Below are positions 16,067 to 25,244 of a stretch of DNA of 64,000 nucleotides, piece by piece. Under the pieces are notes generated by a model. It saw nothing but the letters and a program-made list of their open reading frames with translations, did no database searches and was not told the DNA's origin. The DNA is from Sulfitobacter sp. CW3 (GTDB taxonomy: Bacteria > Pseudomonadota > Alphaproteobacteria > Rhodobacterales > Rhodobacteraceae): the NCBI RefSeq assembly GCF_019392245.1, contig NZ_JAHXRL010000003.1:372001-436000 (forward strand). Reading direction: 5' to 3'. The translations under genes and the position numbers were made by a program. Numbering within the stretch: position 1 is the stretch's first letter; each line of letters begins with the position of its first letter.

Positions 16067-18247
16067 ATGGACCGCGTACAGATTGTTCATGGCAATTTTC
16101 TGCGTCGCGTTGCGGCGCAGGATTTTCCTGTTGGCGGGGCCGTTATCCCCGGGTTGGATAACGCATCGGCTGTGGGGCTGTACCGTGCGCAGGTTCTATC
16201 GCGCGCGCTGGATCTGCAAAGCCGCGTGATGCAGTCCAATAAGCAAGGGTTTTACACCATCGGGTCCAGCGGGCACGAAGGTATGGCCGCCGTTGCCCAT
16301 GCGTTGCGCCCCGATGATATCGCCTTTCTTCATTATCGTGATGCAGCCTTTCAGATCGCGCGTGCGGATCAGGTTGGGGGGCAGGACATGTTGCGCGACA
16401 TGTTGCTGTCTTTCGCCTGTTCCTCGGATGATCCGACCAGTGGTGGGCGTCACAAAGTGTTGGGCAGCCGCCGCCTGATGATCCCGCCGCAGACCTCGAC
16501 CATTGCCAGCCACCTGCCAAAGGCCGTTGGCGCGGCCCATGCGTTGGGTCTGGCCCGGCGTAACCCGCCAGAGCATCGATTGCTGGCCCATGATGGCATT
16601 GCGATGTGCAGTTTTGGGGATGCTTCGGCCAACCATTCGACTGCGCAGGGGGCTATCAACGCGGCCTGTTGGACTGCCGTTCAGGGTGTCCCATTGCCTT
16701 TGCTATTTGTGTGCGAGGACAATGGCATTGGCATTTCAACCAAGACCCCAACCGGGTGGATCAAGGCCTCAATGTCGGCACGCCCCGGTCTTGCTTATTT
16801 CGAGGCTGACGGACTGGACCTGTTTGCGGCCTATGCCGCGTCCAAAGAGGCGGCGGATTTTGTCCGCAAGCACCGCAAACCCGCCTTTCTGCATTTGCGC
16901 ACCGTGCGGCTTTATGGGCATGCGGGTGCCGATATCGCGACAAGTTATCTGCCGAAATCCGAGGTCGAGGCCGACGAGGCGAATGATCCGCTGTTGCACA
17001 GTGTGCGTCTGTTGATCGATGCTGGTGCGTTGGATGCGGGCAAAGCATTGGCGATTTATACCGAAACATTAGACGCTGTCGCGCAGGCTGCGGATGATGC
17101 CGTGACCCGCCCGCATCTGAAATCTGCGGCGGATGTGATGGCCAGCATTGTTCCGCCAAAACGCGCCGGTGCGCTGGTCAATGGCCCATCCGACGCGCGC
17201 CGAGCAGAGCTGTTTGGCGGCGAGTTGAACCAGATGATGGCCCCTCAGCCGCTGTCCAAGATCATCAATTGGGCGCTGCACGATCTGATGCTGGCCCATC
17301 CCGAAACCCTGATCATGGGCGAGGACGTGGGCCGTAAGGGTGGTGTTTATGGCGTCACGCAAAAGCTGCAGTCGCGTTTTGGCCCTGCACGCGTGGTTGA
17401 TACGTTATTGGACGAGCAATCTATTTTGGGCTTTGCCATTGGCGCTGCGCATAATGGCTTTGTGTCGATGCCCGAAATCCAGTTTCTGGCCTATCTGCAC
17501 AACGCAGAAGACCAGTTGCGCGGCGAGGCAGCGACCTTGCCATTTTTCAGCAACGGGCAATGGACGAACCCGATGGTGCTGCGCATCGCGGGGCTAGGCT
17601 ATCAAAAAGGGTTCGGCGGGCATTTCCACAACGACAACTCCTTGGCCGTGTTGCGTGACATTCCCGGCATTATCATCGCCTGTCCTTCCACCGGCGCGGA
17701 TGCTGCAATGATGCTGCGCGAAGCACACCGCCTTGCGCGTGAAGAACAGCGGGTTGTTGTGTTTGTCGAACCCATTGCGCTTTACCCGATGCGGGATCTG
17801 CTTGATGCAGGCGATGGCGATTGGATGACGTCTTACCCCGCGCCCGATCAACGGATTGGATTGCAAGACATCGGCGTGCATGGCGATGGCAGTGACTTGG
17901 CGATCGTGACCTATGGCAACGGCCATTACCTTAGCCGGCAGGCCCAAGCCGATCTGGCGGCGCAAGGCGTGCAAGCGCGGGTGATCGACATGCGCTGGAT
18001 CGCGCCCTTGGCCGAAGATGCCATCATCAGCGCCATCGGTGACCGCCCCGTTCTGATCGTGGACGAATGTCGCCGGACAGGTGGGCAGGCCGAAGCCGTC
18101 ATGGCCCTGATGCACGAACGCTGCGTCGCTCGTTTCGCGCGCCTGACAGCCGAGGATAGCTTTATCGCCACGGGGCCGGCCTATGCCGCGACGCTGCCAT
18201 CACGCGAGGGCATCGTTGCCGCATCATTGGCGTTGCTGGGCAAATAA
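16067..18247 (+). CDS. Fused E1 alpha-beta 2-oxoacid dehydrogenase (TPP)
   Basis: A 726-aa single chain in which an alpha-like half (about 1-355) is followed by a beta-like half (about 385-726). The TPP-binding region of the alpha half is MCSFGDASANHSTAQGAIN with NGIGIS behind it; the beta half begins SKIINWALHDLM and includes MGEDVGRKGGVYGVT and DTLLDEQSILGFAIGAA. Such E1 enzymes decarboxylate branched-chain or other 2-oxoacids and pass the acyl group to a lipoyl E2. No E2 or E3 gene is adjacent, so the substrate and partner are open. The fusion is seen in other bacteria. Confidence 0.88.
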   Translation: MDRVQIVHGNFLRRVAAQDFPVGGAVIPGLDNASAVGLYRAQVLSRALDLQSRVMQSNKQGFYTIGSSGHEGMAAVAHALRPDDIAFLHYRDAAFQIARADQVGGQDMLRDMLLSFACSSDDPTSGGRHKVLGSRRLMIPPQTSTIASHLPKAVGAAHALGLARRNPPEHRLLAHDGIAMCSFGDASANHSTAQGAINAACWTAVQGVPLPLLFVCEDNGIGISTKTPTGWIKASMSARPGLAYFEADGLDLFAAYAASKEAADFVRKHRKPAFLHLRTVRLYGHAGADIATSYLPKSEVEADEANDPLLHSVRLLIDAGALDAGKALAIYTETLDAVAQAADDAVTRPHLKSAADVMASIVPPKRAGALVNGPSDARRAELFGGELNQMMAPQPLSKIINWALHDLMLAHPETLIMGEDVGRKGGVYGVTQKLQSRFGPARVVDTLLDEQSILGFAIGAAHNGFVSMPEIQFLAYLHNAEDQLRGEAATLPFFSNGQWTNPMVLRIAGLGYQKGFGGHFHNDNSLAVLRDIPGIIIACPSTGADAAMMLREAHRLAREEQRVVVFVEPIALYPMRDLLDAGDGDWMTSYPAPDQRIGLQDIGVHGDGSDLAIVTYGNGHYLSRQAQADLAAQGVQARVIDMRWIAPLAEDAIISAIGDRPVLIVDECRRTGGQAEAVMALMHERCVARFARLTAEDSFIATGPAYAATLPSREGIVAASLALLGK

Positions 18248-18253
18248 ACCTGC

Positions 18254-18823
18254 CTAACTGCCCAATTCTGCGATGATCTTGGCCGCGTCCTCGCGGTCAC
18301 GTAGCCACCATTCGCTGTTCGTGATCTGCTCTGCCCGGTCTGCGTCAAACCGCGTTTTAATCATGCGTGCCGGGCTGCCGGCCACCACCTCAAAGGGGGC
18401 GACGTCTCGGGTTACGACGGAATTCGCGCCAACGACGGCCCCATTGCCGATGGTCACACCGCGCAGGATCAGGCTTTGCGCGCCGATCCACACGTCGTGG
18501 CCGATGATGCAGGGGTCGCGGGTCAGGCTGTCAAATGCGTTGTTTTGAAACTCGGTCGAGGTTGAAACCTGATCCATGTCATGTTCGCCGGGGCCAATAA
18601 TGACGCTGTCACCGATCGAACAATACCGGCCAATTACTGCGGCGGATACCGAACAGTTCTTGCCCAGATAGCTATAGCTGCCGATGCTCGAATGTTTGTC
18701 GACAAATGTGCCGCGCTGGATCTTGGTGCCTTTGCCAATCGCAGCACGCAAGGAAACCTCGGGGCTTTTGATCCGCGTGCTGTTTCTCCGGTTAAAGAGC
18801 TTGAGAGCGAGCAGTTTGATCAT
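18254..18823 (-). CDS. Hexapeptide-repeat acetyltransferase (CatB/LbH type)
   Basis: A 189-aa left-handed beta-helix transferase. Hexapeptide repeats run from about residue 28 to 155 (IGSYSYLGKNCSVSAAVIGR, IGHDVWIGAQSLILRGVTIG, GAVVGANSVVTRDV), ending AGSPARMIKTRF. It would acetylate a sugar or a small molecule using acetyl-CoA. It starts 3 nt after the enolase-superfamily gene in the same direction, so the two are co-transcribed. The acceptor cannot be deduced. Confidence 0.82.
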   Translation of the reverse strand: MIKLLALKLFNRRNSTRIKSPEVSLRAAIGKGTKIQRGTFVDKHSSIGSYSYLGKNCSVSAAVIGRYCSIGDSVIIGPGEHDMDQVSTSTEFQNNAFDSLTRDPCIIGHDVWIGAQSLILRGVTIGNGAVVGANSVVTRDVAPFEVVAGSPARMIKTRFDADRAEQITNSEWWLRDREDAAKIIAELGS

Positions 18824-18826
18824 CGC

Positions 18827-20065
18827 TCATGTTCCTTTCTGGTCCACGGGTGCACCGCCCTGAAATGCGTTTCCGTTGGCATAATCGCAGGGGGCCTCTT
18901 GCATTTGCAAGTGCAGATCCGACGCCGAATAGGGATGCGCGCGCGCCAATGCTTCATCGACATCGATTCCCAAACCGGGGGCGGTCGGGGCCTCGATAAA
19001 GCCGTCGTTGACTCGAATGCCCCCCTTGATCAGCTGATCATGGAATGGCGTATCGATGCATTCGCACATCAGGATGTTGGGGATGGAAACCGCCAGATGT
19101 ATGTTCGCGGCCCATTCCACGGGGCCCGCATAAAGATGCGGTGCAACCTGTGCGTTGTAAACTTCGGCCATGGCCGCGATCTTCTTGGTTTCCCAAATGC
19201 CACCTGCGCGGCCCAATGCGGGCTGCAAAATCGCGGCGGCTCCCGACCTTAGCACAGGCGCGAATTCTGCCTTCGTGGTTAGGCGCTCTCCGGTTGCGAT
19301 AGGGATGCCAACGCTGCGGGCCACGGCGGCCATTTGCTCAACCGCGTCCGGTGGGATCGGCTCTTCGTACCACAGCGGGCCATAGGGGGCGATGGCCTGG
19401 CCCAAACGGATGGCACCTGCTGTGGTGAATTGCCCGTGGGTGCCGAACAACAGATCGGCCTTGTCGCCTACGGCCTCGCGGATGGCTTTGCAAAAAGCGA
19501 CCGATTGGCTGATGTCGGTCATCGCAGGCATATGGCCACCGCGCAGGGTATAAGGACCAGCAGGATCAAACTTGATCGCGGTATAGCCCCGTGCAACGCA
19601 ATCAAGGGCCGATTCCGCTGCCATCTCGGGGGATGTCCAGAACGCCGTGATGTCGTGGTGTGGCAGGGGATACAGATAGGTATAGGCGCGCACGCGGTCA
19701 TTCATCCGCCCGCCAATCAGCGCATAAACAGGGCGGTCTCGGTCTTTGCCCAGGATGTCCCAGCAGGCGATCTCAAGACCGGAAAATGCCCCCATCACCG
19801 TCAAATCGGGCCGCTGCGTAAAGCCCGATGAATACACCCGGCGGAACATCAGCTCGATGTCTTCGGGGTTCTGGCCTTGCATATGCCGCTCGAACACATC
19901 AGCGATCACCGCGCGCATTGCCTCGGGCCCGACCGACGACGCGTAGCATTCGCCCCAACCCACGATGCCTGTATCGGTGGTCACCTTGACCAATATCCAA
20001 TACCGCCCGCCCCAACCCGGGGCAGGCGGAGCCGTCACAATAACATCCAAATCCTGAAGCTTCAT
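18827..20065 (-). CDS. Enolase-superfamily enzyme (mandelate racemase/sugar acid dehydratase type)
   Basis: A 412-aa protein with the MR/MLE capping domain (about 1-125, ALIGGR) and TIM barrel. It has Lys165 in AIKFDPAG, His210 in LLFGTHGQF, glutamates 234/235 in WYEEPIPPD, Glu260 in ATGERLT and a late histidine in APHLYAGP. In galactonate dehydratase-like relatives the first metal ligand is Asp two residues before the histidine; here that place is Gly208. It is probably a sugar-acid dehydratase or cycloisomerase, substrate unknown. No sugar transporter is adjacent. About 150 bp with two hairpins separates it from the MFS gene. Confidence 0.85.
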   Translation of the reverse strand: MKLQDLDVIVTAPPAPGWGGRYWILVKVTTDTGIVGWGECYASSVGPEAMRAVIADVFERHMQGQNPEDIELMFRRVYSSGFTQRPDLTVMGAFSGLEIACWDILGKDRDRPVYALIGGRMNDRVRAYTYLYPLPHHDITAFWTSPEMAAESALDCVARGYTAIKFDPAGPYTLRGGHMPAMTDISQSVAFCKAIREAVGDKADLLFGTHGQFTTAGAIRLGQAIAPYGPLWYEEPIPPDAVEQMAAVARSVGIPIATGERLTTKAEFAPVLRSGAAAILQPALGRAGGIWETKKIAAMAEVYNAQVAPHLYAGPVEWAANIHLAVSIPNILMCECIDTPFHDQLIKGGIRVNDGFIEAPTAPGLGIDVDEALARAHPYSASDLHLQMQEAPCDYANGNAFQGGAPVDQKGT

Positions 20066-20080
20066 CTATGCGGCCTTATC

Positions 20081-20125
20081 TTCCAAATGGATTAAAATCC
20101 CGGGGGCATGGGGGCTGGCCCCCAT
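20081..20125 (+). repeat. Box-3 element with G/C hairpin (copy 1)
   Basis: The box TTCCAAATGGATTAAAATCC (20081-20100) is followed by a perfect 8-bp hairpin, ATGGGGGC (20108-20115) with GCCCCCAT (20118-20125). A second G-rich hairpin follows around 20137-20153. The box recurs at 28645-28664. Confidence 0.7.
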
Positions 20126-20211
20126 TTATACAGCGTGTGGGGGCTGACCCCCGCTTGGGCCAAAAGTGGCGGGGCTTTGCCCGGGACGCAAGTATGAACC
20201 TGCCCGCGCCC

Positions 20212-21468
20212 TTATGTTTTCGAGCTGTCAGCAGAAGGGCTGCGCCAGCGTATAAAGACCGATATCGCGATCAACGTCAGTAGCAACGACAGCAAAAACG
20301 GCGCGCCCGGAAAATATAGGGCAGCGCCGGGGGCGGTAAATGCCGCGAATGTACCTGTCATTGCCAATGGCGCGATCACCATCGCCAAGGCCGAAGTGGA
20401 GGTCAGCACCCCATGCAATTCGCCCTGCGCATTTTGCGCCACTGCTTGTGACATGATCCCTTGCAAGGCGACAGGGATCACACCGGCAATCGCCGCCATT
20501 GGGGTCAGGATCAAAACTGCTGTGCCGGATGTCACCGTGGCGATCAGAAAAAACGTCACTACGCTAAAGACAAATCCGACAAAGACCGTTCCGCGTTCGT
20601 GCAGATGTTTCAGTACCGGGCGGATGACCCCCGCCTGCACGATGGCCATGGACAGCCCGAACAAGGCAAGCGATCCGCCGATCATCGACGGGGACCAATC
20701 GAATTGCGCCTTGCCAAAAAAGCTCCAGACCGACGGATAGACGGCAAAGGCAAGGTGATACAGAAAATAGACCATCAACAGACGTTTGATACCCGGCAAT
20801 TCGCCCAGATGTTTGACCGCACCCAAAGGATTGGCACGGCGCCATGCGAGGGGCCGCGCATTTTCAGGGGCTATGGTTTCTTTCAGCACAAACCAGCCAA
20901 AGGCGACGTTGCTGGCGGCTAACATGGCTGCTGCCCAGAATGGCGCACGGGTGCCGAATTCAGCCAAAAACCCACCGGCGACCGGCCCCAATACAAACCC
21001 GGCACCAAAGCCTGCGCCGACCAGCCCGAAATTTGCAGCGCGGTCTTTGGGGGCCGAAATATCGGCCATGTAGGCACTGGCTGTGGCCGCCGTCGCCGCT
21101 GAAATACCGCCGATCACACGGCCCAAAAGCAACAGCCAAACCGACCCGGCAAGGGCCATCAACACATAATCCAAGGCCATCACAGTCAACGATATCAGCA
21201 AGATCGGTCGGCGGCCGAACCGGTCGGACAGGCTGCCGACCAAGGGGCTGAACAGAAACTGCATCAAGGCAAAGGTGGTAGCCAGTACCCCGCCCCACAG
21301 GGCTGCTTGCGATAGATCGGCAGCGCGGACTTCCTCGATGAGGTCGGGCATGACGGGAATGATCAGACCGATGCCCATGGCGTCGATCATGACCGTCGCA
21401 AGGATGAATAGAGCCGCCGGCCGCACCGCGTTATAGCGCTTTCGCGCGGGTGATAAACGCGTGGGCAT
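20212..21468 (-). CDS. MFS transporter, TetA-like
   Basis: A 418-aa, 12-segment major facilitator. The loop 2-3 signature GSLSDRFGRRPILL and the later GPVAGGFLAEFGTRAPFW match the DHA1 drug:H+ antiporter family close to TetA. As the last gene of the seven-gene operon it may carry the operon's substrate instead of a drug. The start is uncertain: ATG at 21468 overlaps pcaB by 38 nt, while GTG at 21426 lies 5 nt after the pcaB stop and would suit coupled re-initiation. Confidence 0.85.
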   Translation of the reverse strand: MPTRLSPARKRYNAVRPAALFILATVMIDAMGIGLIIPVMPDLIEEVRAADLSQAALWGGVLATTFALMQFLFSPLVGSLSDRFGRRPILLISLTVMALDYVLMALAGSVWLLLLGRVIGGISAATAATASAYMADISAPKDRAANFGLVGAGFGAGFVLGPVAGGFLAEFGTRAPFWAAAMLAASNVAFGWFVLKETIAPENARPLAWRRANPLGAVKHLGELPGIKRLLMVYFLYHLAFAVYPSVWSFFGKAQFDWSPSMIGGSLALFGLSMAIVQAGVIRPVLKHLHERGTVFVGFVFSVVTFFLIATVTSGTAVLILTPMAAIAGVIPVALQGIMSQAVAQNAQGELHGVLTSTSALAMVIAPLAMTGTFAAFTAPGAALYFPGAPFLLSLLLTLIAISVFIRWRSPSADSSKT

Positions 21469-22756
21469 CCGCGGCGGCGTGGCCCATCTGATGGGCGGGA
21501 TCGAACAGGTCGGCTGAAAGCTGCGGATAATCCGCGCGGGCCAGATCGCCCAAGGGCACCTGTTTGTCCTGCGCTTCGCGACACAACCTTTTGGTCACGG
21601 CCTGCGCTTCGGGGCGGGGCATGGTTTCGGCCAGCGCGAAACTTAGCGCCTCGGCGTGGATCAGGCCCAGCCCGCCGGTCAACGCGCTGTGCATCCGTAC
21701 CGGATGCGGGGCCACGCCATCAACCAAGGTTTTTGCATGATGCAGGCCGGACGCAAGGCAAAGCCCCAGCTGCGGCACCGCCAACCATTCGGCAAACCAC
21801 GCCCCGCCATCGCGTTGGTGCTGATGGGATGCGGCGGCTTGCAATGTGGCGCGTTGGCCGGTGAATTGATGACCAAGGGCGATGATCGCCGACGGGCCAA
21901 CGGGGTTTTGTTTCTGTGGCATGGTGGATGACGCACCCGACGCACCAAGGGCGATTTCCTCGATCCCGGTCATGGTCAACCCGACCATGGACTGCGCCAT
22001 ATGCGACAGTGCCGCCATCACCCGGCCCTGCCAGTCGGCGATGCGCAGGATCGGTGCGCGGTCGACGTGCCAGCTGCGTTTGGGGTCATTCAGGCCAAGC
22101 GCTTTGGCCAGTGCTGCACGGGTTTCGGCGGCTTTGGGGCCAAGCGCAGAGCTGGTCCCCGCAGCGCCGGACAGGGATACGTACAGGGATGTTTCGCGCA
22201 GGGCTTCAAGTTCCTCCAGCGCGTCAATCAACGGCATGCCCCATTCGGCCAGCACCGCGCCCCAGCTGGTGGGGGTGGCGTGTTGGCCATAGGTGCGCGC
22301 GGGCAGGGGCAGGGTCGAATTACCATCGGCCGCTGTGGCAAGCGACGCGATGATGCCGCGCAGATCAGCCTCGGCCAGCCCTAGGGCCTGACGCAGCCGT
22401 AGCATCAGCGCGGTGTCGATGATGTCCTGGCTGGTGGCCCCCCAATGCACGTGCTGTGCAAATTCGGGGGCCTGCATTTCAGCGCGGAACTGCGCCAGCA
22501 GACCCGGTACGCTGACCCCGTTTTCGCCCGTGGCCTTGGCAATGGCGCCGGGGTCGACCTGAATTTCCAGCGATGCACGGTGGATCGCCGCCGCGCTCAT
22601 CTCGGGGATCACGCCAAGCGCGCCTTGGACCTTGGCCAGCGCCCCTTCGACCAGCAACATCGCGCGGATTGCAGCGGTGTCGGAAAACAAACGTCCTGCA
22701 TCCCCCGTCGGGAAAAGTTGCGCATAAAGGGGGCTGTCGAAGACGCTGGCGGCCAT
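21431..22756 (-). CDS. pcaB: 3-carboxy-cis,cis-muconate cycloisomerase
   Basis: Fumarase/aspartase-superfamily enzyme that converts 3-carboxymuconate to 4-carboxymuconolactone in the protocatechuate branch of the beta-ketoadipate pathway. At 441 aa it has the conserved VHWGATSQDIIDTA and the superfamily signature GASSTMPQKQNPVGPS. It lies 3 nt downstream of an esterase-like gene and close to pcaD. pcaC, pcaH and pcaG, usual partners in Roseobacter pca clusters, are absent from the window, so they must lie elsewhere or the enzyme serves another substrate. Confidence 0.9.
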   Translation of the reverse strand: MAASVFDSPLYAQLFPTGDAGRLFSDTAAIRAMLLVEGALAKVQGALGVIPEMSAAAIHRASLEIQVDPGAIAKATGENGVSVPGLLAQFRAEMQAPEFAQHVHWGATSQDIIDTALMLRLRQALGLAEADLRGIIASLATAADGNSTLPLPARTYGQHATPTSWGAVLAEWGMPLIDALEELEALRETSLYVSLSGAAGTSSALGPKAAETRAALAKALGLNDPKRSWHVDRAPILRIADWQGRVMAALSHMAQSMVGLTMTGIEEIALGASGASSTMPQKQNPVGPSAIIALGHQFTGQRATLQAAASHQHQRDGGAWFAEWLAVPQLGLCLASGLHHAKTLVDGVAPHPVRMHSALTGGLGLIHAEALSFALAETMPRPEAQAVTKRLCREAQDKQVPLGDLARADYPQLSADLFDPAHQMGHAAADAHAFITRAKAL

Positions 22757-22759
22757 GTG

Positions 22760-23470
22760 TTACCTCTTGAGGATCGTATCAATAATCTGCGCCAAACCCT
22801 TGGGGTCGGCAAAGAACGGCGAATGTCCGGTGGACATCTCATAGACATCCGCGCTTGGCCAGTCTTTGGTCATGGTCACCTGATAGGCGGGGGGAATGGT
22901 CCGGTCGTCCATGCAGCGGATATAGCTGCGCCGTTTCGCGTCGGCGCGGGCCGTGTCGGGCAGTGCGACCGTGGTGGGGGCAACCGCCTGAGCACACAAC
23001 AACGGGTTGGCGAAAGCGGCAACACCTTCGGGGCAGTCGTTATAGAACAACCCTTCGGTCATGGTCGGATCAAGGGTAAAGCTTTTGCCATCCTCGCGCA
23101 GCCGCACCGCAGGCATCAGCGGCTGGCTGGGGGCCTGTTTGCGCATGTCCGCCAGTGTCAGGCCGGCGGCGGGAACATAGGCGCAAAGATAGATCAGTTG
23201 CGCCATGGCATCGGGGTTCTTTTGCGCCGCAGCGCCGATCGCAAAGCCGCCCATAGAATGCCCCAGCACAACCGTTTCAGGCGTCGAGGCGGCCAGCACC
23301 GCATCGGCATAGCTGTCGAGTGTGACGTCATTGACCGGCGTCTGATCCGCCCCGTGGCTGGGCAGATCAATGGCGCGGGGGCTGTGGCCTAATGCGGTTA
23401 ACGCGGGGATCAGATCGCGCCAACACCATGCACCGTGGCACGAGCCGTGGACCAACAAAATATCAGACAT
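22760..23470 (-). CDS. Alpha/beta hydrolase (EstB/methylesterase-like)
   Basis: A 236-aa alpha/beta hydrolase: oxyanion region LLVHGSCHGAWCWRDL, nucleophile Ser72 in LGHSMGGFAIG, histidine in STGHSPFFADP. The HG-S-C/F-H-G-A-W start is typical of the plant-salicylate-esterase/EstC-like group. The start at 23470 overlaps the pcaD end by 8 nt. Its position between pcaD and pcaB suggests that it opens an ester or lactone of an aromatic substrate, but that is inferred. Confidence 0.83.
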   Translation of the reverse strand: MSDILLVHGSCHGAWCWRDLIPALTALGHSPRAIDLPSHGADQTPVNDVTLDSYADAVLAASTPETVVLGHSMGGFAIGAAAQKNPDAMAQLIYLCAYVPAAGLTLADMRKQAPSQPLMPAVRLREDGKSFTLDPTMTEGLFYNDCPEGVAAFANPLLCAQAVAPTTVALPDTARADAKRRSYIRCMDDRTIPPAYQVTMTKDWPSADVYEMSTGHSPFFADPKGLAQIIDTILKR

Positions 23471-24251
23471 GGCCAACACTTTTCAGGAAATCGGTCAGAA
23501 CTTGCGCGTATTCGACAGGGTTCTCGACGCAGGGCAGGTGGCCGGTTTTGCGGATGATGTGGAATTTCGATCCCGGTATCAGGTCAACGGTTTCGCGCAC
23601 CAGATCGGGCGGGGTTGATCCGTCTTCGGACCCGGCAATGCCCAGACATGGCAGACGCAAACCGGCGGTAGGTGTATAGAAATCAGTGCCAGAAATCGCG
23701 GCAGAGCATCCGGCATAACCGTCGTCTTCTTGGCGGGTGACCATGTTGCGCCACAGCTCGAGTTCGGGTGTGGCGCGGAAATCGGCGGCGAACCAGCGTT
23801 CCATAATCGCGTCGGCAAGGCTTTCGATGCCGTTTTCCTGCACGTCCTTGATCCGGCCGGCCCACATTTCAGGCGTGCCGATCTTGGCGGCGGTGTTGGA
23901 CAGAACCATGGCGCGGATCAGGTCCATCCGTTTGGTTGCCAGCCCTTGGGCGATCATGCCGCCGATGGACAGGCCCACAAAAACGCAGCCCTTCACGCCC
24001 AAAAAATCCATCAGTTTTTCAGTGTCCGTGACCAGTGACCCCATCGAATATGGTGCAGGCGGGCAGGTGGACAGACCATGCCCGCGCTTGTCAAAACGGA
24101 TGATCCGCAGGCCCTTGGGCAGCAGTGGCAGGATCGGATCCCACAGGCGCATGTCAGTGCCCAGCGAATTGGCGAACACCACGGGCGCGCCATCATCGGG
24201 GCCATCGACGCGGTAATGCAGGCGGACATCGCCGGTATCAAAAAGCTTCAT
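23463..24251 (-). CDS. pcaD: 3-oxoadipate enol-lactonase
   Basis: Alpha/beta hydrolase that hydrolyses 3-oxoadipate enol-lactone to 3-oxoadipate, the step after PcaB/PcaC. The 262-aa chain has the family start LHYRVDGPDDGAPVVFANSL, GTDMRLWDPILP, the nucleophile Ser95 in GLSIGGMIAQG, and the histidine in KTGHLPCVENP. It follows the PLP dehydratase by 21 nt and overlaps the next hydrolase by 8 nt. Confidence 0.88.
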   Translation of the reverse strand: MKLFDTGDVRLHYRVDGPDDGAPVVFANSLGTDMRLWDPILPLLPKGLRIIRFDKRGHGLSTCPPAPYSMGSLVTDTEKLMDFLGVKGCVFVGLSIGGMIAQGLATKRMDLIRAMVLSNTAAKIGTPEMWAGRIKDVQENGIESLADAIMERWFAADFRATPELELWRNMVTRQEDDGYAGCSAAISGTDFYTPTAGLRLPCLGIAGSEDGSTPPDLVRETVDLIPGSKFHIIRKTGHLPCVENPVEYAQVLTDFLKSVGHV

Positions 24252-24272
24252 GGGGCAGGGTCCTTTTTGAGG

Positions 24273-25244
24273 TCAATTGAGGGTGGCAAGGGCGCGGGCG
24301 AACATATCAGCATCCACGTTCCCGCCGGAAATCGTAACGATCACATCATCCCCTTCGATCTGGTCGCGCCGGAACAGCGCGGCAGCAAGGGCAATCGCAC
24401 CACCGGGTTCGGCGACCACCTTGAGGCGGTTGAACGCTTGGGCAACGGCCTGCAGCGCCTCGTCATCGGTGGCAACAAGGCCGGGACCGCAAAGCCGTTT
24501 CATGATCGGAAAGGTCAGATCGCCCGGTTGCGGCGTGACGATTGCATCGCAAATTGATCCTGACAATGCGGGATTGCGCGCAATGCTGCCTTGGGCCAGT
24601 GACCGCGCAACATCATCGAATCCGGCCGGTTCGGCAGGGCGCGCCCGCAGGCCGGGGGCGTCAGCCTCAAGCGCCAGCGCGATCCCCGAGGTCAGTCCGC
24701 CGCCACCGCAACACACGATCACATCGGCAGAGGTGATGCCCAGTTCGGCGGCCTGCTGGGCGATCTCAAGGCCCGTGGTGCCTTGGCCCGCAATCACCTG
24801 CGCATCGTCGTAGGGTTTGATCAGGGTCAGCCCGCGTTCCGCTGCCAGACGGGCACCGATGGCATTACGGTCTTCATTCGCACGATCATACAGCACGACC
24901 TCGGCCCCAAGGGCGCGGGTGTTCTCGATTTTCAGACGCGGGGCGTCTGCTGGCATGATGATGACCGACGGCACCCCGTGTAGCTTGGCGGCCAAGGCCA
25001 CGCCTTGGGCATGGTTGCCGCTGGAAAAGGCGATCACGCCCTTGGCGCGGGTGTCGGGATCCAGTGCCGACAGCGCCGACCAGCCGCCGCGAAATTTGAA
25101 GCTGCCCGTGTGCTGCAGGCATTCGGGTTTCACCCAAACACGGCGGCCCGCGATCTCGTCCAGAAAGGGCGAGCTTAACAATGGCGTGCGGCGTACGTGG
25201 CCTTGTAGACGCGCGGCGGCCGCGCGGATCATCTCGATGTTCAT
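24273..25244 (-). CDS. Threonine/serine dehydratase-like PLP enzyme
   Basis: A fold-type II PLP enzyme of 323 aa. Lys50 in HTGSFKFRGG forms the Schiff base, FSSGNHAQGVALAAK follows, and the glycine-rich phosphate loop is CCGGGGLTSG. It could be a catabolic threonine deaminase, a serine racemase or a 3-hydroxyaspartate dehydratase; it has no ACT domain, so it is not the biosynthetic feedback-regulated form. ATG at 25244 overlaps the upstream hydrolase stop by 4 nt, which decides the start. Its place between HAD/hydrolase genes and pcaD is unusual. Confidence 0.87.
   Translation of the reverse strand: MNIEMIRAAAARLQGHVRRTPLLSSPFLDEIAGRRVWVKPECLQHTGSFKFRGGWSALSALDPDTRAKGVIAFSSGNHAQGVALAAKLHGVPSVIIMPADAPRLKIENTRALGAEVVLYDRANEDRNAIGARLAAERGLTLIKPYDDAQVIAGQGTTGLEIAQQAAELGITSADVIVCCGGGGLTSGIALALEADAPGLRARPAEPAGFDDVARSLAQGSIARNPALSGSICDAIVTPQPGDLTFPIMKRLCGPGLVATDDEALQAVAQAFNRLKVVAEPGGAIALAAALFRRDQIEGDDVIVTISGGNVDADMFARALATLN

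Noticed and set aside
20090..20160. REP-like repeats suggesting an insertion sequence
   Set aside because: No transposase, no terminal repeat pair with target duplication; better explained by the box-hairpin element.
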